A stretch of DNA of 64,000 nucleotides from Colwellia sp. MB3u-41. GTDB taxonomy: Bacteria > Pseudomonadota > Gammaproteobacteria > Enterobacterales > Alteromonadaceae. Position numbers and translations under genes: made by a program. This document shows, piece by piece, positions 47,024 through 56,681 of the stretch; position 1 is the stretch's first letter; each line of letters begins with the position of its first letter. Location: contig NZ_JACGUT010000082.1 of NCBI RefSeq assembly GCF_014076845.1, positions 310,001 to 374,000 of the forward strand. The letters run 5' to 3'. The notes under the pieces were generated by a model that saw only the letters and a list, made by a program, of their open reading frames with translations, did not search any database and had not been told where the DNA came from.

Positions 47024-47626
47024 ATTAGCGCTTTATTAATAACACTGATGATTATGATTGCTGCCTATTTAGTCGGCTCGATTTCTAGTGCTATTTTATT
47101 GTGTAAATTATTTAATCTACCAGACCCTCGAACTGCAGGCTCAAACAACCCCGGCGCAACCAATGTTTTGCGCATAAGTAATAAATATATCGCTGCATTG
47201 GTACTTACCTTTGATGTTCTCAAAGGGACTATTCCGGTGTGGAGCGCATATTTCCTTGGCTTAGCCCCCCTTAATTTAGGACTTATCGCACTTGCTGCTT
47301 GTTTGGGGCATATGTACCCGATATTTTTTAACTTTAAAGGCGGGAAAGCGGTTGCAACGGCACTTGGCGTTTTACTCCCTATTGGTTTAGATTTAGGCGG
47401 CCTGCTAATTTTGACTTGGGTAAGTGTGATATATTTTACGCGGTATTCAAGTTTAGCCGCGATTGTTACGGTATCTCTGGCTCCTTTTTATATTTGGCTA
47501 CTAAAACCTTTATATATGTATCCGGTCATGATGTTATCGGTGTTAATTATATTTCGCCACAAAGATAATATTTGGCGTTTAATTAAAGGACATGAAAGTA
47601 AGGTTTCTTTTACTAAAACCCAGTAA
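47024..47626 (+). CDS. plsY: Glycerol-3-phosphate acyltransferase, probable AUU start
   Basis: A multi-helix membrane protein with the PlsY loops [12 protein letters not shown] and [20 protein letters not shown]. It makes lysophosphatidate from acyl-phosphate. The first ATG is at 47048, but there is no ribosome site before it. A perfect AGGAGG at 47012-47017 lies 6 bases before an ATT codon (47024) in the same frame. Starting there the N-terminus is (M)[20 protein letters not shown], matching the usual MSA... start and length of PlsY. AUU starts are rare but known (infC, pcnB). The 192-residue version from 47048 is the alternative. Confidence 0.9.
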   Translation: MSALLITLMIMIAAYLVGSISSAILLCKLFNLPDPRTAGSNNPGATNVLRISNKYIAALVLTFDVLKGTIPVWSAYFLGLAPLNLGLIALAACLGHMYPIFFNFKGGKAVATALGVLLPIGLDLGGLLILTWVSVIYFTRYSSLAAIVTVSLAPFYIWLLKPLYMYPVMMLSVLIIFRHKDNIWRLIKGHESKVSFTKTQ

Positions 47627-47802
47627 ATCATTCGTTGAACCGCATGGTTACTTTCGGTAACTGCTCCTACATTCCCCTAATGTCCTACCGCGGCTTAGAC
47701 ACCTTGTAAAATCAAAATTAGTGGCGTGTACAACTACTGAATGCAAAAGGCAGGGTCACTCAGGCAACAAAACCAAGAGTGACTATATTTAGTTAATGTT
47801 AC

Positions 47803-48861
47803 TTAAACAGCAGGTAAAGTATCTAATGGCCAACGAGGCGTGGCTTTAAACGATAAATCTGCGTCAGTTCCGGCTTTTAAACGTTGTAAACCTGCATAAG
47901 CGATCATCGCACCGTTATCTGTACAAAACTCAGGACGTGGATAAAAAACTTCGCCGCCAAGCTGCTTAGTGATTTGCCCTAATTTTTCTCGAAGAGACGT
48001 GTTGGCACTAACGCCACCAGCAATCACTAAGCGCTTTAACTCACATTGCTGCAAAGCTCGGCGACATTTTATTACTAACGTATCAACAACCGCTTCTTGG
48101 AATGCATAAGCAACATCAGCATGGGTTTGCTCATCCATACCATCATTGCCTTGTGCTTTTTGTAACGCTATTTCTTTGCGAATAACCGTACCGGCAGCTG
48201 TTTTTAAACCACTAAAACTAAAATCTAAACCAGGACGGTCGGTCATAGGGCGTGGTAACTTGAAACGTCCTTGGGTGCCTTTTTCAGCCATTTTAGACAA
48301 CGCTGGTCCACCTGGGTAGTCAAGCCCGAGTAGTTTTGCGGTTTTATCGAATGCTTCACCGGCGGCATCATCAACCGATTCACCTAACATTTCATATTGA
48401 CCAATACCGTCAACACGCACGAGCATGGTATGTCCACCAGAAACGAGCAAAGCAACAAAAGGAAATTCGGGTACATTTTCTTCTAACATGGGTGCCAATA
48501 AATGCCCTTCCATATGATGAACAGGCACGGCAGGTAGACCCCAACCATAGGCTAAACTTCTGCCAATTGAACAGCCAACTAATAAAGCCCCAACTAACCC
48601 AGGCCCTGCAGTATAAGCAACACCGTCTAAATCAGCAGGAGTTAAATTTGCCTCTTTTAAGACTTCTTTAATTAGTGGGATAGTTTTACGGACATGATCT
48701 CGTGACGCTAATTCAGGAACGACGCCGCCATAGTCAGCATGAACAGCAATTTGGCTATATAAACGATGCGCAACGATACCTTCGGGTAAATCACCTTCGC
48801 CGTCGTCATAAATAGCAATGCCTGTTTCATCGCAAGATGTTTCTATACCTAAAATTCGCAT
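47803..48861 (-). CDS. tsaD: tRNA threonylcarbamoyladenosine transferase subunit TsaD
   Basis: 352 residues, starting [21 protein letters not shown]. Fe-binding His residues are in [13 protein letters not shown]; the ASKHA nucleotide-binding motifs include [12 protein letters not shown] and [14 protein letters not shown]. Also present are [17 protein letters not shown] and the C-terminal [12 protein letters not shown]. With TsaB and TsaE it makes t6A37 in ANN-decoding tRNAs. It is divergent from the rpsU cluster, the usual arrangement in gammaproteobacteria. Confidence 0.97.
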   Translation of the reverse strand: MRILGIETSCDETGIAIYDDGEGDLPEGIVAHRLYSQIAVHADYGGVVPELASRDHVRKTIPLIKEVLKEANLTPADLDGVAYTAGPGLVGALLVGCSIGRSLAYGWGLPAVPVHHMEGHLLAPMLEENVPEFPFVALLVSGGHTMLVRVDGIGQYEMLGESVDDAAGEAFDKTAKLLGLDYPGGPALSKMAEKGTQGRFKLPRPMTDRPGLDFSFSGLKTAAGTVIRKEIALQKAQGNDGMDEQTHADVAYAFQEAVVDTLVIKCRRALQQCELKRLVIAGGVSANTSLREKLGQITKQLGGEVFYPRPEFCTDNGAMIAYAGLQRLKAGTDADLSFKATPRWPLDTLPAV

Positions 48862-49210
48862 AATACCCTTAACCTAAAAATCTAAATAACGTTTACTTTC
48901 ATTTTATCGAGCGATTTTAACGCCCCCTATGTAAGTATTATACCCATTTGATTAAGGTTTTGATCTACTTTTTTATGAAAAAACAGATAAAGGTAAACGA
49001 AGTTTTTATTCATTTTAGCTATTTAAAATGAGCAGATATATAATAAAACCAGTATTAAATTAACTAATTTTAGTTTTAGAAAATATTACACTTTACTTTA
49101 ACTAGTGGTTAGCTTTAAAATACGTCACCCAATTTTGATAGAGTGGGTGTTTGCGAAGCAATAATGTTTAAGCAATACACCAATCATATAGATACATACT
49201 AAGGTTATAC
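48862..49210. other. Divergent tsaD/rpsU regulatory region
   Basis: 349 bases without a gene. It should hold both promoters. One inverted repeat, CACCCA (49126-49131) and TGGGTG (49144-49149), surrounds a TTGATA that could be a -35 element for rpsU, with AATAAT about 19 bases later. I do not assert either promoter. Confidence 0.4.
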
Positions 49211-49426
49211 ATGCCAGTAATTAAAGTTAGAGAAAACGAACCATTTGACGTTGCATTACGTCGTTTTAAACGTTCATGTGAAAAAGCAGGGATCCTTTCA
49301 GAAGTTCGCCGTCGCGAATCTTACGAAAAGCCTACTTGGGAACGTAAACGTAAGAAAGCTGCTGCAGTTAAACGTGCCGCTAAAAAAGTTTCTCGTGAAA
49401 ACGCTCGCCGCGTTCGCATGTACTAA
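49211..49426 (+). CDS. rpsU: 30S ribosomal protein S21
   Basis: 71 residues, start [20 protein letters not shown] and a very basic end ([20 protein letters not shown]), essentially the E. coli S21 pattern. AAGG precedes the ATG by 7 bases. First gene of the macromolecular synthesis cluster. Confidence 0.98.
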   Translation: MPVIKVRENEPFDVALRRFKRSCEKAGILSEVRRRESYEKPTWERKRKKAAAVKRAAKKVSRENARRVRMY

Positions 49427-49462
49427 GATACCTTAGTAGTATTTAAGACTATCGAGTAAAAT

Positions 49463-49909
49463 ATGAGTTTAATAAATCAACTCAGAGATGAAATGAAAGT
49501 TGCTATGCGTGCTAAAGACAAATGTCGTCTTGGTGTTATTCGCATGGCTATATCAGCTGTCAAACAAGCCGAAATCGATCATAACCTCGAAGCAACTGAT
49601 GAGAACGTCATTGCGCTTTTAACCAAAATGGTTAAACAGCGTAAAGAGTCAATCAAGATGTTTACTGAGGGTGGTCGAGATGAATTAGCGGCTAAAGAAG
49701 CTGAAGAAGTAACCGCGTTAGGATTTTTTCTTCCGCAACCTCTTTCAAGCGAAGAAGTTAGTCAGTTAATTACGAAAACTATTGCCGATACCGGTGCAGC
49801 GTCAATGGCTGACATGGGTAAAGTAATGGCGGTATTAAAACCTTTAATGCAAGGTAAAGCAGACTTAGGGGCCGTAAGTGGCCAAGTTCGCAATACATTA
49901 AACGCATAA
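49463..49909 (+). CDS. GatB/YqeY domain protein
   Basis: 148 residues. YqeY layout: LINQLRDEMKVAMRAKDKCRLG, then IRMAISAVKQAEID, and LGFFLPQPLSSEEV with the C-terminal GKVMAVLKPLMQGKADLGAVSG. The domain resembles the tRNA-binding tail of GatB. Its function is not established. It stands between rpsU and dnaG, a position common in Alteromonadales and Vibrionales but not in E. coli. A terminator follows. Confidence 0.9.
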   Translation: MSLINQLRDEMKVAMRAKDKCRLGVIRMAISAVKQAEIDHNLEATDENVIALLTKMVKQRKESIKMFTEGGRDELAAKEAEEVTALGFFLPQPLSSEEVSQLITKTIADTGAASMADMGKVMAVLKPLMQGKADLGAVSGQVRNTLNA

Positions 49910-49958
49910 AGGGTTGTAACAAAAGCTTACTCACTTAATCTTATAGAAAAATATTTTA

Positions 49959-49988
49959 AAGCCGTGAATTTATTTCACGGCTTTTTTG
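49959..49988 (+). terminator. Terminator between yqeY and dnaG
   Basis: AAGCCGTGAA and TTCACGGCTT around a 5-base loop, followed by TTTTT. It lies 50 bases after the yqeY stop and 115 before dnaG, so it can lower dnaG expression relative to rpsU, as the internal terminator does in E. coli. Confidence 0.85.
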
Positions 49989-50103
49989 TTTATATAAAGC
50001 TCACTTAACGTTTCATCTTAACGAGAAACTAAAAAACACCTACCCCATCAGGTAAATTCAGTTTAAAATAAACATCGCACAAACAACCAAAGATAAAGTA
50101 GTA

Positions 50104-51861
50104 ATGACTGGTATGATCCCTCGACAATTTATAGATGACTTATTGGCTCGCGCTGATATTGTCGAATTGATCGATTCTCGGGTTCCCTTAAAAAAAGCAG
50201 GTAAAAATTATCAAGCTTGCTGCCCCTTTCATACTGAAAAGTCTCCTTCATTTAGCGTTAGCCAAGATAAACAGTTTTATCATTGCTTTGGTTGTGGCGA
50301 ACATGGCAATGCCATTTCTTTTTTAATGGAATTTGATCGTTTAGAGTTTCCTGACGCGATTGAAGAACTTGCTTCTCATTATAATATGGAAGTGCCTCGC
50401 GAAAAAAACAACCATAGTCCTGCACAACTTAAACAACAGCAACAAGCACATCAACAAAAACAAGACGATTATGAGCTAATGGAAAAAATCAGTCGTTTTT
50501 ATCAACAACAATTAAAAGTTGCCCAAGACAAAGATACCGCCATCGAGTACCTAAAAGGTCGTGGACTAAGCGGTGAAGTCGTTAAGCGCTTTGGTATTGG
50601 TTATATCAGCGATGCTTGGGATGGCATGATGAACATTTTTGCTACAAATCCTTCAGCAACGCAACAGCTTGTTGATTTAGGCATGGCGATTAAAGGAGAT
50701 AAAAACCGTCCATATGATCGATTTAGAGGCCGAATTCAATTTCCTATTCGAGACAAGCGTGGACGGATTATCGGTTTCGGCGGACGGGTTTTGGGTGATG
50801 GTACGCCAAAATATTTAAACTCTCCAGAAACACGTATTTATCATAAAGGCCAAGAATTATATGGTTTATATGAAGCGAAACAAGCCAATAAGCAATTAAC
50901 ACGTTTAGTCGTTGTTGAAGGCTATATGGACGTTGTCGCCCTTGCACAACATGGGGTTGACTATGCTGTTGCATCGCTTGGTACATCAACAACGCCAGAA
51001 CAATGCCAAACATTATTTAGAACCGTTAAAGAGGTTATTTGTTGTTATGATGGCGACCGCGCAGGACGAGATGCTGCTTGGCGAGCCATGGAAAATGCTC
51101 TTCCTTTAATTAACGACGGCACTAGCTTAAAATTTGTATTTTTACCGGATGGCGAAGACCCAGATTCATTAATTAGAGAAAAAGGTCAACAGGCTTTCGA
51201 AGAAATTTTAGATAACGCCACGCCTTTATCAGTATTTCTATTTGATCACCTTTCTTTGCAAGTGAATATGAATACGCTGGAAGGTAAATCAAAAATGATT
51301 GAATTATTTCAGCCTTATTTAAATAAACTTCCTGACAGCACGTTGAAAGATTCAATTTTAACTGAATTAGCCAATAAATTTGCACGTGGTAACGAAAAAC
51401 GTTTAGAAGAATTACGTAAAAAAAATGTCCAAAAAAATAAGGCGAGTGCAGTAAAAAAACAAAGTAAGATCACACCATTGCGTCTTGCTATTGCATTATT
51501 ACTTGAGCACCCCCATATCATTAGAGCGTTACCCGATATTACCATTTTACAACAGCTCGATATGCCAGGTATCCCCTTGCTAAATAGTCTGTTAGTACTA
51601 TGTAAACAAAATTCAGATATTAACAGTGGTCAATTGATTGAACATTTTCGAGGGACGACTGAAGGTAGTCAATTAACAAAGTTGATGTGCTTACAGCACT
51701 ATGTCGAACCTGAAAATGCTGAATCAATGTTTATTGATGTAATAGAAAGTTTTTTAAACAAATTTATTGAACAACGCACAGAGCAATTGCTTGCTAAAGA
51801 ATATGAAAGTGGTTTAAGCAAAAGTGAGAAACAAGAATTGCACAGTTTGTTAAGTGCGTAG
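50104..51861 (+). CDS. dnaG: DNA primase
   Basis: 585 residues, close to the E. coli length. The CHC2 zinc finger is CCPFHTEKSPSFSVS followed by FYHCFGCGEHGNAI (about 38-68). The TOPRIM catalytic core has VVVEGYMDVVALAQHG and VICCYDGDRAGRDAA with the catalytic acids. A C-terminal helicase-binding region follows after about residue 450. It makes RNA primers and binds DnaB. A long Gln/Lys-rich linker after the zinc finger (QQQQAHQQKQ) is a local oddity. Confidence 0.97.
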   Translation: MTGMIPRQFIDDLLARADIVELIDSRVPLKKAGKNYQACCPFHTEKSPSFSVSQDKQFYHCFGCGEHGNAISFLMEFDRLEFPDAIEELASHYNMEVPREKNNHSPAQLKQQQQAHQQKQDDYELMEKISRFYQQQLKVAQDKDTAIEYLKGRGLSGEVVKRFGIGYISDAWDGMMNIFATNPSATQQLVDLGMAIKGDKNRPYDRFRGRIQFPIRDKRGRIIGFGGRVLGDGTPKYLNSPETRIYHKGQELYGLYEAKQANKQLTRLVVVEGYMDVVALAQHGVDYAVASLGTSTTPEQCQTLFRTVKEVICCYDGDRAGRDAAWRAMENALPLINDGTSLKFVFLPDGEDPDSLIREKGQQAFEEILDNATPLSVFLFDHLSLQVNMNTLEGKSKMIELFQPYLNKLPDSTLKDSILTELANKFARGNEKRLEELRKKNVQKNKASAVKKQSKITPLRLAIALLLEHPHIIRALPDITILQQLDMPGIPLLNSLLVLCKQNSDINSGQLIEHFRGTTEGSQLTKLMCLQHYVEPENAESMFIDVIESFLNKFIEQRTEQLLAKEYESGLSKSEKQELHSLLSA

Positions 51862-51975
51862 CAAGTAAAAATAAGTTGAACTTAGTTTAACGCTGGCAAT
51901 ATACTAAGCAATTAGCTATAATTTCCGGCTTACTGTTTTCATTTTGATAGCCATAATTTAGGTGGACACTCGTCA

Positions 51976-53811
51976 ATGAATCAAGCCCCACAATCTAGAC
52001 TTAAAGAGCTCATTACCAAAGGTAAAGAGCAAGGTTACTTAACTTTTGCACAAGTTAACGATCACCTTCCACAAGACATAATCGATTCAGACCAAGTTGA
52101 AGACATCGTTAGAATGATCAACGACATGGGTATTCAAGTATTCGAAACTGCTCCAGATCAAGATACTTTGATGATGACAGAAGGTAATACTGATGAAGAT
52201 GCTGCTGAGGCAGCAGCCCAGGCACTTGCTACGGTTGAAAGCGAAATTGGTAGAACAACAGATCCTGTCCGCATGTACATGCGTGAAATGGGTACGGTTG
52301 AACTATTAACACGTAAAGGCGAAATTGTAATCGCCAAGCGTATTGAAGAAGGCATTAAGGAAGTTCAGCGTAGTGTTGCTGAATATCCGCCGGCAATCAA
52401 TTTTTTACTCGATATGTGGGACAACTTTGAAGCTGAAGAAGTACGTTTAACTGACATTATTGTTGGCTTTTTAGACCCTGATGCCGAAGAAGAAGAAATT
52501 CCAGCGGCAGCGACTCATATTGGCTCAGAACTTTCGAAAGAAGATCTAAGTGATGAAGACAAAGCTGATGATGAAGACGAGGAAGAAGAAGATACAGGTC
52601 CTTGTCCTGAGCTTGCTAAAGAAAAGTTCACATTGCTTCGCAATGCCTATGAGAAAGCAAATAAAGTTATTGATGCTAAAGGTCGTGGTCATAAAGACGC
52701 ACAATCAGCAATTGATGATCTAGCTGAAGTATTTAAAGAATTCCGTTTAATACCTAAACTCTTTGATAAGCTTGTTAAAAACATGCGTAGCGTAATGGAT
52801 AGATTACGTATTCAAGAACGTTTAATCATGAAGCACTGTGTTGTTGGTGCGGGCATGCCTAAAACAACGTTTATTAAGATATTCCCTGGTAATGAAACCT
52901 CTAAAGATTGGTTTAACGAACATAAAGCTGCAGGTCATGCTTACTCAGCAAAAATGTCTGATATTGAACTAGACGTTGAACGCTGTATTTATAAATTAAA
53001 CCAATTAGAAAAAGAAACGTTCTTAAATGTACACGGTATTAAAGATATTAATCGTCGTATGTCTATCGGTGAAGCTAAGGCTCGTCGTGCGAAAAAAGAA
53101 ATGGTTGAAGCTAACTTACGTCTTGTTATTTCAATTGCGAAAAAATACACCAACCGTGGTTTACAATTCTTAGATTTAATTCAAGAAGGTAACATTGGTT
53201 TGATGAAAGCGGTTGATAAATTTGAATACCGTCGTGGTTACAAATTTTCAACGTATGCAACGTGGTGGATCCGTCAAGCGATCACTCGTTCAATTGCTGA
53301 CCAAGCCAGAACGATTCGTATCCCAGTACATATGATTGAAACGATCAATAAATTGAATCGTATTTCACGTCAAATGTTACAAGAAATGGGACGCGAGCCA
53401 ACACCTGAAGAATTAGCAGAACGTATGATAATGCCTGAAGATAAAATCCGTAAGGTATTAAAAATTGCTAAAGAGCCTATTTCAATGGAAACCCCTATTG
53501 GTGATGACGAAGATTCACACTTAGGCGATTTCATTGAAGATGGTAACGGTGAGCTACCTGTTGATTCTGCTACTGCAGAAAACTTGAAATTTGCTACACA
53601 CGAAGTATTAGCTGGCTTAACCGCTCGTGAAGCTAAAGTGCTAAGAATGCGTTTTGGTATCGATATGAATACCGACCATACTTTAGAAGAAGTAGGTAAA
53701 CAATTTGATGTTACGCGTGAACGTATTCGTCAAATTGAAGCAAAAGCGTTACGTAAACTACGTCACCCTTCTCGCTCTGAACAACTGAAAAGTTTCTTAG
53801 ACGGCGAATAA
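51976..53811 (+). CDS. rpoD: RNA polymerase sigma-70 factor RpoD
   Basis: 611 residues, the E. coli RpoD size. Region 1.1 is at the N-terminus, region 1.2 is [19 protein letters not shown], followed by an acidic non-conserved region ([11 protein letters not shown]) and region 2 ([38 protein letters not shown]), region 3, and region 4.2 [20 protein letters not shown]. It directs RNA polymerase to housekeeping promoters. It is last of the cluster and has a terminator. Confidence 0.98.
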   Translation: MNQAPQSRLKELITKGKEQGYLTFAQVNDHLPQDIIDSDQVEDIVRMINDMGIQVFETAPDQDTLMMTEGNTDEDAAEAAAQALATVESEIGRTTDPVRMYMREMGTVELLTRKGEIVIAKRIEEGIKEVQRSVAEYPPAINFLLDMWDNFEAEEVRLTDIIVGFLDPDAEEEEIPAAATHIGSELSKEDLSDEDKADDEDEEEEDTGPCPELAKEKFTLLRNAYEKANKVIDAKGRGHKDAQSAIDDLAEVFKEFRLIPKLFDKLVKNMRSVMDRLRIQERLIMKHCVVGAGMPKTTFIKIFPGNETSKDWFNEHKAAGHAYSAKMSDIELDVERCIYKLNQLEKETFLNVHGIKDINRRMSIGEAKARRAKKEMVEANLRLVISIAKKYTNRGLQFLDLIQEGNIGLMKAVDKFEYRRGYKFSTYATWWIRQAITRSIADQARTIRIPVHMIETINKLNRISRQMLQEMGREPTPEELAERMIMPEDKIRKVLKIAKEPISMETPIGDDEDSHLGDFIEDGNGELPVDSATAENLKFATHEVLAGLTAREAKVLRMRFGIDMNTDHTLEEVGKQFDVTRERIRQIEAKALRKLRHPSRSEQLKSFLDGE

Positions 53812-53837
53812 ACCTTTCATTTTTAAATAGATGACTT

Positions 53838-53868
53838 AAAATCCAGTAATGACTTACTGGATTTTTTT
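53838..53868 (+). terminator. rpoD terminator
   Basis: AAATCCAGTAA and TTACTGGATTT around TGAC, ending in a run of eight T residues. Typical intrinsic terminator, 27 bases after the rpoD stop. Confidence 0.92.
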
Positions 53869-53916
53869 TACCTAAAATTAACTCGACTTAACCCATATTC
53901 TATAAAAGGACTTTCA

Positions 53917-54546
53917 ATGCGCTTTATCATTCTATTACTTTCTTTATTTTTAACACTACCGACGTTAGCGTCTAAATCTGAGCCTATCGAAGTAACTCCC
54001 TTTGCAGGTTACCGTTTAGGGGGGGACTTTACTGTTGCAGGTGACTTTTATGATATGAGTGAACCCCAATCGTTAGAAGTTGAGATAGATGAAAGTTCAA
54101 GTTTTGGCGTAATTGTCGCTTGGCCTTATGATGATAAACGCCAAGGAGAATTACTGTTCAGCCACTATGAGAGTGAACTAATACCTGCAAGTTTATTAAC
54201 ACCATATACGAGTGATCTGTCAGTAAGCTACCTACACATCGGCGGTAATGTGCCCATTTCAAACACCTTAATACCCTTCTGGTTTTCTGGTGGCTTTGGT
54301 ATTACGCATTTTTCACCTGATGCAAAAGAACTTGATGATGAAACCAAACTGTCGGTTAATTTAGGGTTTCATAGCAAATTACAATTAAGTGAACAGGTAG
54401 CTATTCGCTTAGGTGCAAGAGTCTATGCAACACTTATTGACGCTAAAGATGCAATATTCTGTGATAACAATACCTGTGAAGTCGCAATATCAAGCGACAT
54501 GTGGGTGCAAAGTGAATTATCAGCAGGTTTAACCTTCACGTTTTAA
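53917..54546 (+). CDS. Predicted outer-membrane beta-barrel protein
   Basis: 209 residues. Signal peptide MRFIILLLSLFLTLPTLAS with cleavage before KSEP, then amphipathic strands (VTPFAGYRLGGDF, FGVIVAWPYDD, LSVNLGFHSKLQL) and a C-terminal Phe (SAGLTFTF), as required for BAM recognition. One Cys pair (FCDNNTC) near the end may form a loop disulfide. I recognise no specific family. It ends 3 bases from the end of the convergent mbnH-like gene. Confidence 0.7.
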   Translation: MRFIILLLSLFLTLPTLASKSEPIEVTPFAGYRLGGDFTVAGDFYDMSEPQSLEVEIDESSSFGVIVAWPYDDKRQGELLFSHYESELIPASLLTPYTSDLSVSYLHIGGNVPISNTLIPFWFSGGFGITHFSPDAKELDDETKLSVNLGFHSKLQLSEQVAIRLGARVYATLIDAKDAIFCDNNTCEVAISSDMWVQSELSAGLTFTF

Positions 54547-54549
54547 GAC

Positions 54550-55710
54550 TTACTTCTCAACAATAATATGCTTGGGATCAGATAAAAATGTTTGGTCCGT
54601 GAGTGTTTTCAAGAAAGCCAGCAAATCGTTTTTTTCTGCGGTGGTCAAAGTAAATCCTTTGATAAACTGACTTTTTAATGGATTTTTTCGACCATCTCCT
54701 TGATGTTTTCCTGTTGTAATATTTCTTCCACCTGCCGCATAAAAATCAATAACGTCGGATAAATTCGCCATACTGCCATCATGCATATAGGGAGCACTGA
54801 CTTCAATATTACGTAAAGTGGGCGCTCTAAACCGACCATCGTCCCTTGCTAAGGTTGAAATTTCTGCTAAACCTGTATCATTTTTTGGGTAACCTGATTT
54901 GTGACTATTACTTACATTATACAAACCCGTATTATGAAAAGGTCTGCGATCAATTAGCTGTTTTTCATGGCTGGTAGACTGCGTAAAATTAAATCCACCA
55001 TGACAATGATGACACTCGAGCCTTTCTGAGAAAAACAGATTCATCCCTCGTAAAGCTTCTGCGGATATAGCATTGTCGTTAGCCAAATATGCGTAGCTAT
55101 CAAAAGGCGAATCTAAAGAAATTAAACTGCGTACGTAACTCGCTAATGCTTTAACAATTAAATCGAAACTTATGGTTTTTTCTGGGAAGGCTTCAGTGAA
55201 TAAACGCTGATAACTCTTGGTATTAAATCGCGCTAAAACCTGATCTTCATGGCCAGTTATACCTAATTCAACCGGTGATTCACCAAACATAGGTAATAGT
55301 ATTTGCTGTTCAATAGAGGTTAAACCGTCATGGGCCCACGTTAATGTTTTGTTGTACGCTATGTTAACTAAAGCAGAGGCATTACGTCGATGTGGTTGTG
55401 CGGTGCTACCAAATGAGTGTGGGATATTTTCACCAAAAGAAAATTCTTGATGATGACAACTGGCGCAAGCTTGTTGTTGATTGGCAGATAAACTTTTATC
55501 AAAAAAGAGTTGTTTACCTAAATTAACTTTTGCTTGGGTCATCGGGTTATCTTGCGGCACTTGTGGTTTAGGGAATCCCGCGATAATTGGCCACTGATAA
55601 TCACTTTCTAGCTTCTTATTCTCACTACATGATTGCAAAACCAAAAAAATGCCAAAAGTGAATAAGCACTGAAGTGTTAATTTAACCCGATGTAGAAGCC
55701 CATTACTCAT
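54550..55710 (-). CDS. MbnH-like di-heme peroxidase-family lipoprotein
   Basis: 386 residues from ATG 55710, which overlaps the mbnP-like stop; ATG 55740 is an alternative. It has a lipobox (FLVLQSC) and two CxxCH haem motifs, ACASCHHQEF and ECHHCHGGF, with the MauG/cytochrome-c-peroxidase fold (SANQQQACASC, RRNASALVNIAYNKTLTW, FRAPTLRNIEVSAPYMHDGS). It is paired with the gene just upstream, which fits the metallo-mystery pair MbnP and MbnH; in characterised examples MbnH oxidises a Trp of MbnP to kynurenine for copper binding. Ordinary CcpA-type peroxidase is the alternative, but the pairing favours MbnH. Confidence 0.82.
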   Translation of the reverse strand: MSNGLLHRVKLTLQCLFTFGIFLVLQSCSENKKLESDYQWPIIAGFPKPQVPQDNPMTQAKVNLGKQLFFDKSLSANQQQACASCHHQEFSFGENIPHSFGSTAQPHRRNASALVNIAYNKTLTWAHDGLTSIEQQILLPMFGESPVELGITGHEDQVLARFNTKSYQRLFTEAFPEKTISFDLIVKALASYVRSLISLDSPFDSYAYLANDNAISAEALRGMNLFFSERLECHHCHGGFNFTQSTSHEKQLIDRRPFHNTGLYNVSNSHKSGYPKNDTGLAEISTLARDDGRFRAPTLRNIEVSAPYMHDGSMANLSDVIDFYAAGGRNITTGKHQGDGRKNPLKSQFIKGFTLTTAEKNDLLAFLKTLTDQTFLSDPKHIIVEK

Positions 55711-56539
55711 TATTTTTTGTCTTAAATAACAACGATTCATTACTACTATTCGCTCCCAAACCTAAATTTTTAAATAACATTTTACAGCTTTCTTCGTCGG
55801 CTGCCGATTGACAACTATTTTTGCGTGCTAATCCAACATCTCGCACTAACAACGCTAAATCAAATTCAATGGTAGAATTTTCCAAGGTAAAAGGTAAAGA
55901 AACAGACACGCGATTAGGATACAAACATTCATTTTTTGGTGCACGTACTGGGCTTAATGCTTTACAACCGGTAGAGCCTAGGTGAAATAGCCAGTCATCG
56001 TTTTGAGAGACTAACTCGGCCCGCATAAATTTATGCCCCCCTTGCCATCCCCAAAACATTGAAGCCTCATTTAATGGACTAGGTTGGGTTAATGGATTCA
56101 GGTGATTAAGTGTAAATGGTACACCTAAAGTAAAACGAATATCAGTAACAACAACCGATTCATTTAAGGGTATTAATTCGAGTTGCCAATAACCTTTGCT
56201 ATTTTTTCTATCACATACCTCTCCCAATAAAGCGACATTGTCTGCTTGATTTGCATTTGTTGTCATCAGCCAAGGCTGCCAACCATTACTGCTGGTATTC
56301 ACCTCAACGCCATGGATAAAAAACTGTAACTGCTGATATTGCCACTGTTGTGGTTCGCTACTTTTTAATTCATGAACATCAGAAAAACTACTCGCACAGT
56401 TGATGGCAGTATTTTTATAAAAAGCTTGAAAGGTAATTTTTGTGGGGTTCGCCTTTTGAAAACATCCTGAAAGTAAGGTTATACTTAACCCAAAAATAGG
56501 TGTGATAGATAAAAAAAATTTTAATATATAACGGTTCAT
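55703..56539 (-). CDS. MbnP-like metallo-mystery pair protein
   Basis: 278 residues. A lipoprotein signal (PIFGLSITLLSGC) precedes the MbnP family pattern: WQYQQLQFFIHGVEV, then TDIRFTLGVPFTLNHLNP, the Trp-rich SMFWGWQGGHKFMRAEL, and a late STGCKALSP with cysteines in ARKNSCQSAADEESCKMLF. The four-Cys and Trp-rich layout is typical of the family. It is probably a periplasmic copper-binding protein modified by the haem enzyme encoded downstream. Its stop overlaps the MbnH start. It is divergent from the large surface protein gene. Confidence 0.85.
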   Translation of the reverse strand: MNRYILKFFLSITPIFGLSITLLSGCFQKANPTKITFQAFYKNTAINCASSFSDVHELKSSEPQQWQYQQLQFFIHGVEVNTSSNGWQPWLMTTNANQADNVALLGEVCDRKNSKGYWQLELIPLNESVVVTDIRFTLGVPFTLNHLNPLTQPSPLNEASMFWGWQGGHKFMRAELVSQNDDWLFHLGSTGCKALSPVRAPKNECLYPNRVSVSLPFTLENSTIEFDLALLVRDVGLARKNSCQSAADEESCKMLFKNLGLGANSSNESLLFKTKNNE

Positions 56540-56681
56540 TTGAATAAGGCTTAATCGTTGAATGCAAAGTAATATTTACATGAAGTTAAGGTAATGTTAA
56601 CGAGTCAGTTTTAAATTGTACGTTAACTTGCTATGGTAAAGCCATCAAATATTGAACAGCTAAATAAAAAACGAGCACATT

